From Hypericum androsaemum (taxonomy: Eukaryota; Streptophyta; Magnoliopsida; Malpighiales; Hypericaceae), in NCBI GenBank assembly GCA_963995505.1, contig OZ023180.1:8901263-8965262 (forward strand): a stretch of DNA of 64,000 nucleotides, read 5' to 3'. The notes under the pieces are model-generated. The model was not told the DNA's origin, did not search any database, and worked only from the letters and a program-made list of their open reading frames with translations. The position numbers were made by a program, and so were the translations under genes. This document shows positions 10,383 to 22,474 of the stretch, one piece after another; within the stretch, counting starts at the first letter, position 1; the number at the start of each line of letters is the position of its first letter.

Positions 10383-13300
10383 ATGTCGCATGAAGGTCAA
10401 ACTATGGGAAGCATAGACCTTAAGTTATTAGTGGATGCCTTGGCCGGGAAGCTCGAGCGGATGGTGCAAGCTCAGATGGAGCCTTTGCAACTACGCGTGG
10501 ATGCCGTGGAGAATTCTCGTGACAACCCCCCAACGCGAGGCGAACTCCAAAGGCGTAGGAGAGGAGTACCTATTGGAGAATCAAGCGGAGCTGATTCTGA
10601 GTCGGAAGAAGGCGTAGGCTCTACAAGGAGTCTTAGGAGAGCAAGAACAAGCCGTCCACCTAGGGAGGCGAGGCCAAAGAGAGACGACAACATAGGGAGT
10701 ATCAAACTGAAGATACCTTCCTTTGCTGGTCGTTCTGACCCGGAGGCGTACTTAGAGTGGGAGAAGAAGATTGAGTTCGTGTTTGATTGCCACAATAGCT
10801 CCGAAGAAAAGAAGGTAAAACTTGCCATCACCGAATTCACTGATTATGCTATAACTTGGTGGGATCAACTTGTGACTAGCAGGAGGAGAAATAGAGAACG
10901 CCCTATAGCTACTTGGGAAGACATGAAAGTGGTGATGAGGAAGAGATTTGTTCCAAGTCATTACTATAGAGAGCTGTATAAGAAGTTACAAGGAATGAGG
11001 CAAGGAAGTTTGAGTGTGGAGGAGTATTTCAAACAGATGGAGATGGCCATGATAAGAGCTGATATAGATGAAGATAGAGAAGTTACAATGGCAAGGTTCT
11101 TGAATGGACTCAATCCTGAAATTCAAGACAAAGTTGAGTTGCAACACTATGTGGAGTTGGAGGACATGGTGCATATGGCAACGAAAATTGAGAAGCAACT
11201 CAAGAAAGGAGAGGGGAGAACAAAAGCTACATCGAATTCTACTTGGAAGCCAAACTACCAAAAGAAGTTTGACAAGCCACAAGCAGCCAAAGTAGAGCAT
11301 AAATCCGAGAGTTCTCAAGCTAATTCTCAAAGGAAAGTGGAAGTCACTCCAGCTAGGAACCGTGACATCAAGTGCTTTAAGTGTCAAGGAAGAGGGCACA
11401 TCTCAAGTCAATGCCCTAACAAGCAAGCAATGGTGATCAAGGAGAGTGGAGAGATTGAAACTGAAGAAGAGGATTCGGAGCATGAAAGCATGCCTTCTTT
11501 GGAGGACGTATCCGAGGAAGAGTACCAAGCTGCTGAGAGGCTTACTCTTGTGTCTAGAAGAGCATTGAATGTGCAAGTAAAAGAAGAAAATGATGTGGCT
11601 CAAAGAGAAAATATTTTTCACACAAGGTGCTATGTCAAAGACAAGGTGTGTAGTGTCATCATAGATGGAGGAAGTTGTGCTAATGTTGCAAGCACTACTA
11701 TGGTGGAGAAGTTAGGGTTACTCACGGGAAAACACCCTAAGCCTTACAAACTACAATGGCTGAATGATAGTGGAGAAGTACGAGTGATGAAGCAAGTATT
11801 GGTAGCATTCCGCATTGGCAACTATGAGGATGAAGTGTTGTGTGATGTTGTACCAATGCAAGCTGGTCACCTATTGTTAGGAAGGCCGTGGCAGTTTGAT
11901 AGGAAAGTGCATCATGATGGCTACACCAACAAGTATTCATTTATACTTAAGAAGAGAGTAATCACCTTGGCACCCTTGTCACCATCACAAGTTTGTGAAG
12001 ATCAACGTCAGTTGCAAAAAGAAAGTGATGAGCAAAGAGAGCGTGACAAGAAGAAAAAGAATGAGAGGAGAGAAGAAGCCGAAAAAAAGATAAGAAAAAC
12101 GGCCAATGGAGAGGAAAAGATTGAGAAAACAAAAGAAGCCGGAAAAACAGAAATTAAAACGGCCAAAGAGAGAAAAAACGAGAGTTGGAAAAAGAGTTAC
12201 TATGTGGGAACAAGTGATATTAAGCAAGCGTGCTTTACAAAGAAGCCTATGATCTTACTTCGGTATAGGGAGGCACTTTTAAACACTAACGAGCTTGAAC
12301 CACATGTACCTAGTACGGTTGTGTCTCTTTTGCAGGATTACAAGGATGTCTTTCCCGACGAGCTACCACCTGGTTTGCCACCTATTCGTGGGATTGAACA
12401 TCAAATAGACTTTGTCCCGGGAGCTACCATACCTAACCGTCCCGCATATAGAAGCAATCCTGAAGAGACAAAGGAGCTTGAGAAGCAAGTCAACGAGCTG
12501 TTGGAGAAAGGGTACGTAAGAGAGAGCATGAGTCCATGTGCTGTTCCAGTCCTACTTGTGCCCAAGAAGGATAAAACATGGAGAATGTGTGTTGATTGCC
12601 GAGCAGTCAACAACATAACGGTAAAATATCGTCACCCTATCCCTCGTTTAGATGACATGTTAGATGAGTTGCATGGTTCTTGCATGTTTTCTAAGATTGA
12701 TTTGAAGAGTGGTTATCATCAAATTAGGATGAAAGAAGGAGATGAGTGGAAGACTGCTTTTAAAACTAAGTATGGGTTGTATGAGTGGATGGTCATGCCA
12801 TTTGGTTTGTCCAACGCACCTAGCACGTTTATGCGACTCATGAATCATGTTCTACGTCCATTCATTGGTAAATTTGTAGTTGTTTACTTTGATGATATAC
12901 TCATCTATAGCAAGAACGTGGGGGATCATCTAGAACATTTGAAATCTGTCTTAGATGCACTTAGAGAAGAACAATTGTTTGCTAACTTGAAGAAGTGCAC
13001 CTTTTGTACGGATAAGCTTGTATTCTTGGGTTTTGTTGTTGGAGCTAACGGAATACAGGTTGATGAAGAAAAGATCCGAGCTATCCGTGAATGGCCAAGC
13101 CCTACAAGTGTTGCTAATGTTAGGAGCTTTCATGGACTAGCTAGTTTTTATAGGAGATTTGTGAAGGACTTTAGTAGCATAGCCGCACCCATAACTGAAG
13201 TCATCAAGAAGAACGTGGGCTTTACTTGGGGAGAAGCTCAAGAGAAGGCTTTCCAACTACTGAAAGGGAAGTTGACTAATGCACCCTTGTTAGCTTTACC

Positions 13301-15170
13301 TAATTTCTCTAAGACTTTTGAAATAGAGTGTGATGCTTCTGGTGTAGGAATTGGAGCTGTCCTTATGCAAGAAGGAAGACCTATTGCATACTTTAGTGAG
13401 AAACTAAGTGGTGCAACCTTGAATTACCCGACCTATGACAAGGAGTTGTACGCACTAGTTCGAGCATTGGAGACATGGCAGCATTATTTGTGGCCCAAGG
13501 AGTTCGTGATTCACACTGATCATGAGTCACTCAAGCACTTAAAGGGGCAACACAAGCTGAACAAGAGGCATGCACGATGGGTGGAATTCATTGAGACATT
13601 TCCTTATGTCATTCGCTACAAGCAAGGTAAGGAAAATGTAGTGGCTGATGCACTATCACGAAGGTACGCCTTGATCTCAACTCTTGATGCTAAACTACTT
13701 GGCTTTGAACACATTAAGGAGATGTATGTTGATGATGTTGATTTTGGCGAGTTGTTTAGATCAACTGAAAGAAGTGCATTTGGTAAGTTCTTTCGTAATG
13801 AAGGTTACCTATTTCGTGAAAACAAACTTTGTGTGCCTAATTGTTCGATGCGAGAATTACTAATTCAGGAGGCACATGGAGGTGGCTTAATGGGGCATTT
13901 TGGAATTGCAAAGACCTTGGCAATGCTACAAGATCATTTCTTTTGGCCACACATGAAGAGAGACGTTGAGAGAGTTTGTGGTCGTTGCATCACTTGCAAG
14001 CAAGCCAAGTCAAAGGTAAAACCCCATGGTTTGTACACCCCACTACCTATACCTAGTGAGCCCTGGATTGATATCTCTATGGATTTTGTGTTAGGCCTAC
14101 CTAGGACTAAGCGTGGAAGAGATTCAATTTTTGTGGTAGTGGATAGGTTTTCTAAGATGGCACATTTCATTCCATGTCATAAGACTGATGATGCTTCAAA
14201 CATTGCTGATTTGTTCTTTAGAGAGGTTGTTAGGTTGCATGGCATGCCTAGGACAATTATCTCTGATAGAGATGCTAAGTTCCTAAGTTACTTTTGGAAG
14301 ACCTTGTGGTGCAAGTTAGGTACTAAGTTGTTGTTTTCTACTACTTGTCATCCTCAAACTGATGGTCAAACTGAAGTAGTGAATAGGACTTTGTCTACAC
14401 TTTTGAGAGCACTCATTAAGCATAACATTAAGACTTGGGAAGAATGTTTGCCTCATGTTGAGTTTGCTTATAATCGTTCTGTCCATTCTGCTACTCAATT
14501 CTCACCATTTGAGCTTGTTTATGGATTTAATCCTTTGACTCCATTGGATTTATCACCTCTACCTTCGAGTGAGCAAGTTAACTTAGATGGCAAGAAGAAA
14601 GCTGAATTTGTCAAGCAGTTACATGAGAAAGCAAGAATGAACATCGAGAAGCGCACGGAGCACTATGCAAGGCAAGCAAACAAAGGAAGGCACAAGGTTG
14701 TCTTTGAGCCGGGAGATTGGGTTTGGCTACATATGAGGAAGGAGCGTTTTCCTGTACAAAGATGTTCAAAGTTGCTACCACGGGGAGATGGTCCATTCCA
14801 AGTGATCGAACGCATCAATGATAATGCCTACAAGCTAGACCTTCCGGGTGAGTATAATGTAAGTGCTTCGTTTAACGTGGCTGACTTGAGTCCGTTTGAT
14901 GTAGGTGATGATTTGAGGACAAATCCTTTTCAAGAGGAGGGGACTGATGTGAGCAAGCCTAAGGACGCACCTACTATCAAGCTTGTAGACTCGCAGCAAG
15001 TTCAAGTTCCAATTGGGCCAATGACAAGAGCACGAGCTAGGAAGTTGCAATCTGATTTCAATGGACTAATGCAAGAAGTTTGGGCTCAAGTTGGTGCGTA
15101 CAAGTGCAAGGACGTGCATGAGGCACATGCAAAGCCCATGCACGTGATAGAGGCTATTTTGGAAGCTTAA
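10383..15170 (+). CDS. gag-pol: R4 gag-pol polyprotein, intact, 1595 residues
   Basis: One continuous ORF codes the whole polyprotein for reverse transcription and integration. In order: capsid region ~110-260; zinc knuckle C331, C334, H339, C344; protease active site D428-G-G; RT from ~720 with YFDD at 835-838; RNase H with D984, E1021 and D1046; integrase zinc domain H1165, H1172, C1202, C1205; catalytic triad D1234, D1295, E1331 with the D-35-E spacing. A GPFQV module near 1475 and a tail with TRARARKLQ follow. The last ~75 residues are coded inside the 3' LTR. No chromodomain is visible. The start MSHEGQ is shared with R3, R10, R12 and R13. Gag and pol lie in one frame, so gag excess would have to come from proteolysis or another route. 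CRM-like chromovirus affinity is judged from memory of the family. Confidence 0.96.
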   Translation: MSHEGQTMGSIDLKLLVDALAGKLERMVQAQMEPLQLRVDAVENSRDNPPTRGELQRRRRGVPIGESSGADSESEEGVGSTRSLRRARTSRPPREARPKRDDNIGSIKLKIPSFAGRSDPEAYLEWEKKIEFVFDCHNSSEEKKVKLAITEFTDYAITWWDQLVTSRRRNRERPIATWEDMKVVMRKRFVPSHYYRELYKKLQGMRQGSLSVEEYFKQMEMAMIRADIDEDREVTMARFLNGLNPEIQDKVELQHYVELEDMVHMATKIEKQLKKGEGRTKATSNSTWKPNYQKKFDKPQAAKVEHKSESSQANSQRKVEVTPARNRDIKCFKCQGRGHISSQCPNKQAMVIKESGEIETEEEDSEHESMPSLEDVSEEEYQAAERLTLVSRRALNVQVKEENDVAQRENIFHTRCYVKDKVCSVIIDGGSCANVASTTMVEKLGLLTGKHPKPYKLQWLNDSGEVRVMKQVLVAFRIGNYEDEVLCDVVPMQAGHLLLGRPWQFDRKVHHDGYTNKYSFILKKRVITLAPLSPSQVCEDQRQLQKESDEQRERDKKKKNERREEAEKKIRKTANGEEKIEKTKEAGKTEIKTAKERKNESWKKSYYVGTSDIKQACFTKKPMILLRYREALLNTNELEPHVPSTVVSLLQDYKDVFPDELPPGLPPIRGIEHQIDFVPGATIPNRPAYRSNPEETKELEKQVNELLEKGYVRESMSPCAVPVLLVPKKDKTWRMCVDCRAVNNITVKYRHPIPRLDDMLDELHGSCMFSKIDLKSGYHQIRMKEGDEWKTAFKTKYGLYEWMVMPFGLSNAPSTFMRLMNHVLRPFIGKFVVVYFDDILIYSKNVGDHLEHLKSVLDALREEQLFANLKKCTFCTDKLVFLGFVVGANGIQVDEEKIRAIREWPSPTSVANVRSFHGLASFYRRFVKDFSSIAAPITEVIKKNVGFTWGEAQEKAFQLLKGKLTNAPLLALPNFSKTFEIECDASGVGIGAVLMQEGRPIAYFSEKLSGATLNYPTYDKELYALVRALETWQHYLWPKEFVIHTDHESLKHLKGQHKLNKRHARWVEFIETFPYVIRYKQGKENVVADALSRRYALISTLDAKLLGFEHIKEMYVDDVDFGELFRSTERSAFGKFFRNEGYLFRENKLCVPNCSMRELLIQEAHGGGLMGHFGIAKTLAMLQDHFFWPHMKRDVERVCGRCITCKQAKSKVKPHGLYTPLPIPSEPWIDISMDFVLGLPRTKRGRDSIFVVVDRFSKMAHFIPCHKTDDASNIADLFFREVVRLHGMPRTIISDRDAKFLSYFWKTLWCKLGTKLLFSTTCHPQTDGQTEVVNRTLSTLLRALIKHNIKTWEECLPHVEFAYNRSVHSATQFSPFELVYGFNPLTPLDLSPLPSSEQVNLDGKKKAEFVKQLHEKARMNIEKRTEHYARQANKGRHKVVFEPGDWVWLHMRKERFPVQRCSKLLPRGDGPFQVIERINDNAYKLDLPGEYNVSASFNVADLSPFDVGDDLRTNPFQEEGTDVSKPKDAPTIKLVDSQQVQVPIGPMTRARARKLQSDFNGLMQEVWAQVGAYKCKDVHEAHAKPMHVIEAILEA
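14932..14943 (+). other. Polypurine tract of R4
   Basis: AAGAGGAGGGGA ends just before the 3' LTR and lies inside the gag-pol reading frame. It is the expected plus-strand primer site. Confidence 0.85.
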
Positions 15171-15749
15171 TATGCACACCAACTTCTGGATGCATGCGCA
15201 CATGGAGAATCAGCAAGAATCAACCTATTTAGGCCATGCATCTTCTTGTTAGGACGTGCAATTAATTGTTATTCTATTAGATATTATTTGTTTAGATTAT
15301 TTCCTATTTTAGTTGAATAATTCGGCCAGAATCTCCTTAGAATAGGAAAGAGAGTTTTGGCCAGCCTTTGAACTCCTTTTTAAGGAGTTAGCTTGTTTAG
15401 GAATATTTTGGTACTTTGGGAGCCTATATAAAGAGGACTCCTAGCAATAAAACGTACACATACAATTCGGAAATACTTAGCATTGGCTAGTTGAGAGTTT
15501 GATACTCGTTTGTTCTTGCTTAGGCTGGTGAGTCGTCTTGGCCAGAATTTATCCTTCACTTATCAAGCGGATATTCCATCCCCGTTTGTGGCGTGATACG
15601 ACCTTAGGTCAAGGTTCAGAAGCCCTTGCAGCGGGTTGAGGTACAAATTCGTGCCTTAGTTCGTGTAAGTTCTTGTGAGTTGTGATCTGTTCCATTCTAA
15701 AGTAACAAACGGTCCGAGTTGTGAATCTTTTCCGCGGAGATTCATATCA
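14945..15749 (+). repeat. 3' LTR of R4
   Basis: 805 bp, no difference from 8907-9711 seen by eye. It codes the last part of gag-pol up to 15170. A TATA box lies at 15425-15432. Confidence 0.96.
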
Positions 15750-15754
15750 CAACA

Positions 15755-17284
15755 CAAGCTGAACAAGAGGCATGCACGATGGGTGGAATTCATTGAGACA
15801 TTTCCTTATATCATTCGCTACAAGCAAGGTAAGGAAAATGTAGTGGCTGATGCACTATCACGAAGGTACGCCTTGATCTCAACTCTTGATGCTAAACTAC
15901 TTGGCTTTGAACACATTAAAGACATGTATGTTGATGATGTTGATTTTAGCGAGTTGTTTAGATCCACTGGAAGAAGTGCATTTGGTAAGTTCTTTCGTAA
16001 TGAAGGTTACCTATTTCGTGAAAACAAACTTTGTGTGACTAATTGCTCGATGCGAGAATTACTCATTCAGGAGGCACACGGAGGTGGCTTAATGGGGCAT
16101 TTTGGAATTGCAAAGACCTTGGCAATGCTACAAGATCATTTCTTTTGTACACCCCACTACCTATACCTAGTGAGCCTTGGATTGATATCTCTATGGATTC
16201 TGTGTTAGGACTACCTAGGACTAAGCATGGAAGAGATTCAATTTTTGTGGTAGTGGATAGGTTTTCTAAGATGGCACATTTCATTCCATGTCATAAGACT
16301 GATGATGCTTCAAACATTGCTGATTTGTTCTTTAGAGAGGTTGTTAGGTTGCATGGCATGCCTAGGACAATTATCTCTGATAGAGATGCTAAGTTCCTAA
16401 GTTACTTTTGGAAGACCTTGTGGTGCAAGTTAGGTACTAAGTTGTTGTTTTCTACTACTTGTCATCCTCAAACTGATGGTCAAACTGAAGTAGTGAATAG
16501 GACTTTGTCTACACTTTTGAGAGCACTCATTAAGCATAACATTAAGACTTGGGAAGAATGTTTGCCTCATGTTGAGTTTGCTTATAATCGTTCTGTCCAT
16601 TCTGCTACTCAATTCTCACCATTTGAGCTTGTTTATGGATTTAATCCTTTGACTCCATTTGATTTATCACCTCTATTTTCGAGTGAGCATGTTAACTTAT
16701 ATGGCAAGAAGAAAGCTGAATTTGTCAAGCAGTTACATGAGAAAGCAAGAATGAACATCGAGAAGCGCACGGAGCACTATGCGAGGCAAGCAAACAAAGG
16801 AAGGCACAAGGTTGTCTTTGAGCCGGGAGATTGGGTTTGGCTACATATGAGGAAGGAGCATTTTCCTGTCCAAAGACGTTCAAAGTTGCTACCACGGGGA
16901 GATGGTCCATTCCAAGTGATAGAATGCATCAATGATAATGCCTACAAGCTAGACCTTCCGGGTGAGTATAATGTAAGTGCTTAGTTTAACGTGGCTGACT
17001 TGAGTCCGTTTGATATAGGTGATGATTTGAGGACAAATCCTTTTCAAGAGGAGGGGACTGATGTGAGTAAGCCTAAGGATGCACCTACTATCAAGCTTGT
17101 AGACTCGCAGCAAGTTCAAGTTCCAATTGGGCCAATGACAAGAGCAAGAGCTAGGAAGTTGCAACCTGACTTCAATGGACTAATGCAAGAAGTTTGGGCT
17201 CAAGCAAGTGCGTGGAGGACCAAGGACGTCCAAGAAACCCAAGGGAGGCCCATGCACGTTTTGGAAGCTAAATGGGAAGTTTGA
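15755..17284 (+). pseudogene. pol: R3 pol pseudogene, second part (RNase H end, integrase, LTR tail)
   Basis: Resumes at [12 protein letters not shown] after the R4 insertion. At ~16146 an 88-bp loss, relative to R4, joins HFF to the [10 protein letters not shown] region. It removes the two cysteines of the integrase HHCC motif and shifts frame, so two overlapping ORFs are seen (to 16208, and 16043-16984). Integrase catalytic residues are still readable downstream. TCG to TAG at 16982-16984 stops the frame again. The final stretch is coded by the 3' LTR and ends at 17284. The short match TTTG at both deletion ends suggests microhomology-mediated loss. Confidence 0.9.
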
Positions 17285-17879
17285 GATGCACGCAATCTCC
17301 TGGATTCATGCGCACGTGAATTTCAAGCTTATCTTGGACATGCGTCCCTAAATTTTAGGAATTGCATCTACTATGTTTTAGGACGTGATATTTACTAGAT
17401 AGTCTATTAGTTATCTATATTTAGATTGTTTTCTTACTTAGTTGAATATTTCGGCCAGAATCCCTTTAAATTAGGAAGGAGAGTTTTGGCCAGCCTTGAA
17501 CTCCTTATTTGGAGTTAGTTTTCGTTTAGGAAGTTGAAAGACTTATGGAGCCTATATAAAGAGGCATCCTCATTCAATAAAGACATAACAATTCGGAGAA
17601 TTACTTAGCATTGGCTAATTGTGAGTTTAGATACTCGTTTGTTCTTGCTTAGGCTGGTGAGCCGTCTTGGCTAGAATTTATCTTTCACTTATCAAGCGGA
17701 TCATCCATCCCCGCTTGTGGCGTGATACGACCTTAGGTCAAGGTTCAGAAGCTCTTGCAGCGGGTTAAGGTTCAATTTTGCGCCTTAGTTCTTGTGAGAT
17801 CTTTGTGAGTTGTGATCTGTTCCATTCTGAAGTAACAAACGGTCCGAGTTGTGAGTCTTTTCCGCTGAGATTCATATCA
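17059..17879 (+). repeat. 3' LTR of R3
   Basis: 821 bp, TGATGTGAG to GATTCATATCA, TATA box 17553-17560, followed by the GAAAG target duplication. Confidence 0.95.
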
Positions 17880-17884
17880 GAAAG

Positions 17885-18467
17885 TCCATTCAGCAGCCAA
17901 GATCCACAAGAGTGATTCTCTCTGATTTGGGAATTCTATTTAGGAAATAAAATTTCAGCCATGAGTATTGTTTAGGAAATTAGTTCCAGCAACTTTTGGC
18001 TTGCTTGTCACGTTTTGGCCTTCCTAAAAGGTTTAGATTTGATTCCCTTTTTAGTTTATCTTTACAGCCAAAATTCTGGCCAATTTAGGAAGTATTTTGA
18101 TTTGAAATCTCTTTGTAATATTGAGCCTATTTATAGAGGCTTATGCAATGAGAAGAGGCAGAATATTTTGATCAAAAAATGTGAGCAAGTCTCTCCCTTG
18201 GTTCTACGGAACTTCTCGAACACAGCGGAGCGATTCCGTAGAGTTCACCATCAACTTATCAAGCGGAGCATCATCACCGTTTGTGGCGTCATCAACATAT
18301 CAAGGTTCTTTGTTTTAACTCAAGCAGCGAGTCGCGGCCGTAATACCAAGGTTCTTGTTTGGTTGTGAGCATCGGGTCGAGATCTCCATCACAAACTGAT
18401 CTAGAACGATCTGGGATTTCAACACTTTGTGGACGGGTCTCGTGCATCATTGACGGGGTTCGTATCA
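17885..18467 (+). repeat. R2 3' LTR, right piece
   Basis: Continues the LTR broken at 4738 and matches 44584-45167 of R11 closely. A TATA-like TATTTATA is at 18128-18135. It ends GGTTCGTATCA at 18467 against satellite DNA. Confidence 0.9.
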
Positions 18468-18607
18468 CTTTTCCTTGCCGATTCTTGCCTTATCTTTCCT
18501 TTTGCTTGACATTTCTTTCCTCTTCTTACCTTATCTTACATTATCTTTCCTTTTCTTGCCTTTCCTTGCCTTATCTTGCCTTTTCTTATCCTTTCTTGCC
18601 TTATCTT
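18468..18607 (+). repeat. Satellite fragment (10-bp unit, CTTGCCTTTT type)
   Basis: Repeats of TTTTCTTGCC and TTATCTTGCC variants. It matches the segments near 53930-54060 and 54960-55095 of the large array, including the irregular marker TTGACATTTCTTTCC at 18506. So it is a displaced piece of the same array. R5 begins at its right edge. Confidence 0.9.
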
Positions 18608-19117
18608 TGCCGTAGGACGAATCACAATAAGCAAGAACTCCCTCGGCCAGCCTGCTAGTGCGTTGGACGTGTGCATGGCGAGCATGGATTTTGTGTTTTC
18701 AATTATTGCAATCTCTGTCCAGAACATGTTTAAATTTCGTGTTTAATTTCGTGGCTGTAATAAGGCAAATTAAATGCCAATTAGTGGAGGTTAAAGAGGA
18801 GGTTACGGACAGGAGGAGTGTGAGAAGGCTCGCCATAACTCCCGCCTTAACTCCCGCCTTCTATTTGTATCTTGCGAAGGGAAATAATGGACAGACAAGT
18901 TTTATCCAAAAACAAACACGAGTAAGTGAATTGAGAGCGCTGCGTGCGTGAGAGTGGTCTACCTTGGCCATTGGTTGGCTGCTTGTGGACTCAAGCACAC
19001 CTTCCATCTTGTTTCGGAAGATTCAAGTGGAAGTGTCTATTGTTTTATTTCTTTCTGTTTGGTCGGAGCCTTGTTTACTTTACGTGTAGAATAGCACGCT
19101 TCCATTGTGCTACACCA
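18608..19117 (+). repeat. 5' LTR of R5
   Basis: Ends GTGCTACACCA directly before AGTGGTATCAGAGC (primer site TGGTATCAGAGC at 19120-19131). It shares TAGGACG near the start, AATAAGGCAA and the end with the R7 LTR. Confidence 0.8.
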
Positions 19118-19293
19118 AGTGGTATCAGAGCTGTTGAGTGAGATCCATCTCAGCTTCTACGTTGAGATAGAGTGCATGTTATCACCCGGTGAGTTGCGAG
19201 AGACCCCATCTACGAGCCGATCCACAAGACTTCGTGATCTCCTGATCTAAGTCTCATTTTTAACCACCTAGCACCACCAAAAGCCGATGCACT

Positions 19294-20673
19294 ATGGCCG
19301 ACCCTAATGACATCCCAAGACCCGACATGAATCAGAGATTCACTCAAATGGAGGCGGCAATTCAGGCAATCCTTACACGCCTGGACAACCTTGCGGTGCA
19401 ACCACCTGTAGGGCAACCCCCTCCAGCTGAGGTACGTAATGATCAAAGAGAGGAAGAGGAGGATGTAGATTCTGATGCTACCCTTAATGTGAGAAGGGGA
19501 GGGAGAGGGTTGAGGGGACGAGGTAGAGGAGGTGGTAGACATGGTGATCTAGGACGTGCTCCTGGAAGAGAAGCCTATAGGGAGGATTATGAGCGTGGAG
19601 AAGCGTATCGAAGGGTGGATCGCCCTTTTAAGATGAACATCGAGAAGTTCTTTGGTGATGTTGATGTTGAGGGGTCCTGAATTGGCTAGACTCTGTTGAG
19701 AAGTATTTCGACTGTATGGACCTTACGGAGGAGCAGAAGGTGAGTTATGTAGCCTTCAAACTTGAGTCTGGAGCCGCTGTTTGGTGGAGAAAGGAGCAAG
19801 AGATGAGGAGGAGAAGAGGAGATCGACCAATCAGAGACTGGCCTACAATGGAGCAGGCACTTCATAAAAGGTTTCTCCCTGTTGATTATCACCAAACCTT
19901 GTACACACAGTTCTTGACTTGCACTCAAGGGACTAGAACTGTGGAAGAATATGTCTCTGAGTTTATGAGGTTGGCATCTCGTAATGACATAGAAGAAAAC
20001 GAGGATCAGATGATAGCACATTTTGTTGAAGGTCTGAGTTACGAGATCAAAGGTAGGATGGAGTTTGACACCTTCCTGTTCTTCAACGATGCTTGCGCGA
20101 AGGCAAGAAAAATAGGTGGTGCCTTGAAGAAAAAGAAAGCCACATCTTCTCGTTTTTCAGGACCTGGCCAGACATCCACCTATGCAAGAGGAGGTGCGGC
20201 GAAGAATGCACCCCAAGCATCCGAGTCCAGACCCCCTCCAAGCAAGCCTGCCCCCGTGGTGGAACAAAGAAAGGGAAAGGAGGTAGCCACAACCTCATCA
20301 ATCCGATGTTTTAAATGCAATGAAATGGGCCACAAGTCTAGTGATTGCCCTAAACGCAAGTTTACACAACTTTGCGAGAAGGAAGATTCGGATGAGGAGA
20401 AGGAAGGGGCGTACTTGTGTGCACCCGTGGATGAGGATGACGAAGAGGAGGAGATCTCTGAAGGAGAAGAGTATTGCGGGGTCATACAGAAGGTGGCATT
20501 GACCGCAACCAAGAGAGATGACTCCCAACGTAATAACTTGTTTCGCACGAGTTGTCATGTTGGGAAAGTTGTGTGTGAAGTGATAATAGATGGAGGCAGC
20601 CAGGAGAACTTTGTGAGTAGCAAGACAGTGGAGAAGCTTAGCTTGAAGACCTCGCCACACCCCACTCCATATT
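19294..20673 (+). pseudogene. gag: R5 gag (to protease), frameshifted and truncated
   Basis: MADPNDIPRPDMNQRF start, an arginine/glycine-rich stretch, a capsid region (WWRKEQEMRRRRGDRPI), the zinc knuckle CFKCNEMGHKSSDC near 20308-20350 and the start of protease (IIDGGSQENF). One base is missing near 19674, giving two ORFs (19294-19680 and 19716-20681). Compared with R7 gag, it is cut at the SIGWV position by the R6 LTR. Gag would form the particle and bind RNA. Confidence 0.88.
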
Positions 20674-21303
20674 TGATATGAATCTCATTACGGATCCACG
20701 CGAAAGCCGGATCTATCTACGTTCAGATTGATGGAAATCTCGACCCGTTGTTTGCACCTTTGCAAGAACCTCGGTATGAACAACCTCGACCCGCTGCTGT
20801 AGGGAAACAAGAACCTTGAATTGATGAAGACGCCACAAACGGTGATGTAGATCCGCTTGATAAGTCGAAGGTGAACGAACGGAATCCCTCCGCTGTGTTC
20901 GAACAGTTCCAAAGAACCAAGAGAGCAAAGCCCACGTTTTTTGTACTCCAATTATTCTCCTTATTCTCATTGATAATGCCGTTATATATAGGCAGATTGT
21001 TACAAAGAGATTCCTAATTAAATATAACTTCTAACTAGATAAATATGACTTAAAAAGGGAAACTAAAAAAGGAAAATAACTCTAATCCTACTAGGAATAC
21101 TCAAAAACGTGATTATCTCATAATTGAGTTCCTAAACAGACTAGAACTCCTAATAAAACGAAATTATCTTTTTTGTAACTTCCTAAACAGAATAGAACTC
21201 CTGTAAAATGAAATTAACAAATAATTAACTTCCTAAATAGACTTTGAAACTCAAAAACGAATTATTAAATAATTATGGCTTCTTGCAGATCTGATTCATA
21301 TCA
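20674..21303 (-). repeat. 3' LTR of R6 (minus strand)
   Basis: 630 bp, the reverse complement of the NA LTR. Its outer end reads GAGATTCATATCA, a variant of the R8 end. A TATA box lies around 20982-20990. Confidence 0.9.
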
Positions 21304-21811
21304 TTCCCCTCCTCTTGAAATGGATTTGTCCTCAAATCCTTGCATCCGTCATACTTTTTCCGATTCAAGGTCATGCTAGAACAAGTCTTGGAACGTCTTG
21401 GTTGAACTTGATATCTTCCATCCCAACAGAATAGATACTTTGAACATAAGCAATCTGGAGTCCTCTCCAAATCAAAAACCAAAATCTTACTTATTTGCAC
21501 AAGCCTTTCTTTGAACTTCAAACTATTCAAGAAGTTGATCAATGATGAACCTCCAACATAATTAAACTTGTCCACACCTAAGAAGTCAATATGTTCAACA
21601 TGTAAATCAGGAGACATGTAAGATATGGGTTGGACATCTTCCTTGTCAACTAAAACAACAAGTTCTTCTTGTTCACCATCAATAGCAGTTAAGCACTTCT
21701 TCATATGAACAACATCCACCAATTTTGATTCATTGAACAAATCTCTCAAGTAAAGAAGTGACATGGCATGGTCATCAAAACATTCTCCATCGAACAAGAC
21801 AATAGAATATT
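21304..21811 (-). pseudogene. R6 NA orphan protein, C-terminal part
   Basis: On the minus strand it codes EYSIVLFDGECFDDHAMSLL, the VDVVHMKKC stretch and the [15 protein letters not shown] tail, as in R8. The N-terminal part is missing; a 60-bp piece of the preceding core (around VLTWEEFGE) lies at 29748-29807 beyond R7. Without R7 and the truncation it would be the R8 type protein. Function unknown. Confidence 0.85.
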
Positions 21812-22301
21812 TGACATAGGACGTCCATGTTTCTCGTCCATTCGGCCTACTCTTTCTCTCTTGCATGGTGTGCATGCTAGTTATTATGACAAACTGTCCG
21901 AATTGTATGTGTGTTTAATGTGCGTGTGTAATGCGTATGTAATAAGGCAAGTTAATGCCATTATGAGGGGTTAAAGCTGGTTAAACGGCTGGCTGGAGGC
22001 GAGGAGGTGCGTGATCCTTGTCGCCTTAATGTTGCCTGGAATCACGCCCCTATTTGTATTCGTTTTGAAGGAATAAACGGACAGCAGAAAAGAAGTTAAG
22101 CAAAAGACTTACCGTGTTGGTGTAAGCTAGCCCCAACTTGCATGGATTTGCAATTGTTCTAAAGATTGGCCCTCTTGTTGGCTGTTTTCCTACGAAAACC
22201 CACCCTTGGTTTGATTCGGAAGGATCGAACTCAAGGCAACTATCTTGTTCGATTCACGTCCGAGTCAGCGTGTTGCCAACTCCTTCCGTTGTGCTACGTC
22301 A
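21812..22301 (+). repeat. 5' LTR of R7
   Basis: TGACATAGGACG to GTGCTACGTCA. The primer site TGGTATCAGAGC follows at 22304-22315. No convincing TATA box is seen. Confidence 0.92.
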
Positions 22302-22474
22302 AGTGGTATCAGAGCCTGAATACGATCAGATCAATTTCCATATTGATCAAGAGTGAACAATATCACCTAGTGAGTTTGAGAGAGCCCCATCTACGAGCCG
22401 ATCCACAAGACTTTGTGATCTCCTGATCCAAGTCTCAATTTTACCCACCTAACACCACCAAAAGCCGATGCACT

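Larger units (their letters stand above)
8907..15749 (+). mobile_element. R4: complete, apparently intact group A Ty3/gypsy retrotransposon
   Basis: A 6843-bp element with two 805-bp LTRs in which I see no difference by eye, a perfect target duplication CAACA (8902-8906, 15750-15754), primer site, polypurine tract and one uninterrupted gag-pol ORF of 1595 codons. It is inserted in the RNase H region of R3. Identical LTRs imply a very recent insertion. It is the best reference copy in the window and the only one that seems able to make all its proteins. Confidence 0.96.
4739..17879 (+). mobile_element. R3: group A element with 821-bp LTRs, host of R4, defective
   Basis: Paired 821-bp LTRs (4739-5559 and 17059-17879) are flanked by GAAAG at 4734-4738 and 17880-17884, a perfect 5-bp target duplication in the R2 LTR. 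By eye the two LTRs differ at about eight positions (~1%). The inside holds leader, gag and pol with deletions and stops, and is split by R4 at 8907-15749. Without R4 it is about 6.3 kb. Confidence 0.95.
1931..18467 (+). mobile_element. R2: group A Ty3/gypsy element, 3' half, interrupted by R3 and R4
   Basis: Pol sequence from 1931 (starting just upstream of RT) leads to a polypurine tract and an ~825 bp 3' LTR. R3 inserted into that LTR, leaving its parts at 4497-4738 and 17885-18467. The right flank is satellite DNA, so R2 itself landed in the satellite array. The 5' half lies left of the window beyond R1. Several null mutations make it dead. The same LTR type reappears as the 3' LTR of R11. 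Confidence 0.88.
18608..20673 (+). mobile_element. R5: group B Ty3/gypsy element, 5' part only
   Basis: A 510-bp 5' LTR (from TGCCGTAGGACG to TACACCA), a primer site and gag up to the protease region. It is then cut at 20674 by R6. Its pol and 3' LTR are not in the window. The five bases before it (ATCTT, satellite) would be the target site. It is related to R7, but the LTRs share only blocks, so it belongs to a different subfamily. Confidence 0.85.

Noticed and set aside
10472..15050. Antisense ORFs of 60-137 codons along gag-pol (and in each copy)
   Set aside because: They recur as shadows of the same codons in every copy and carry no motif or promoter.
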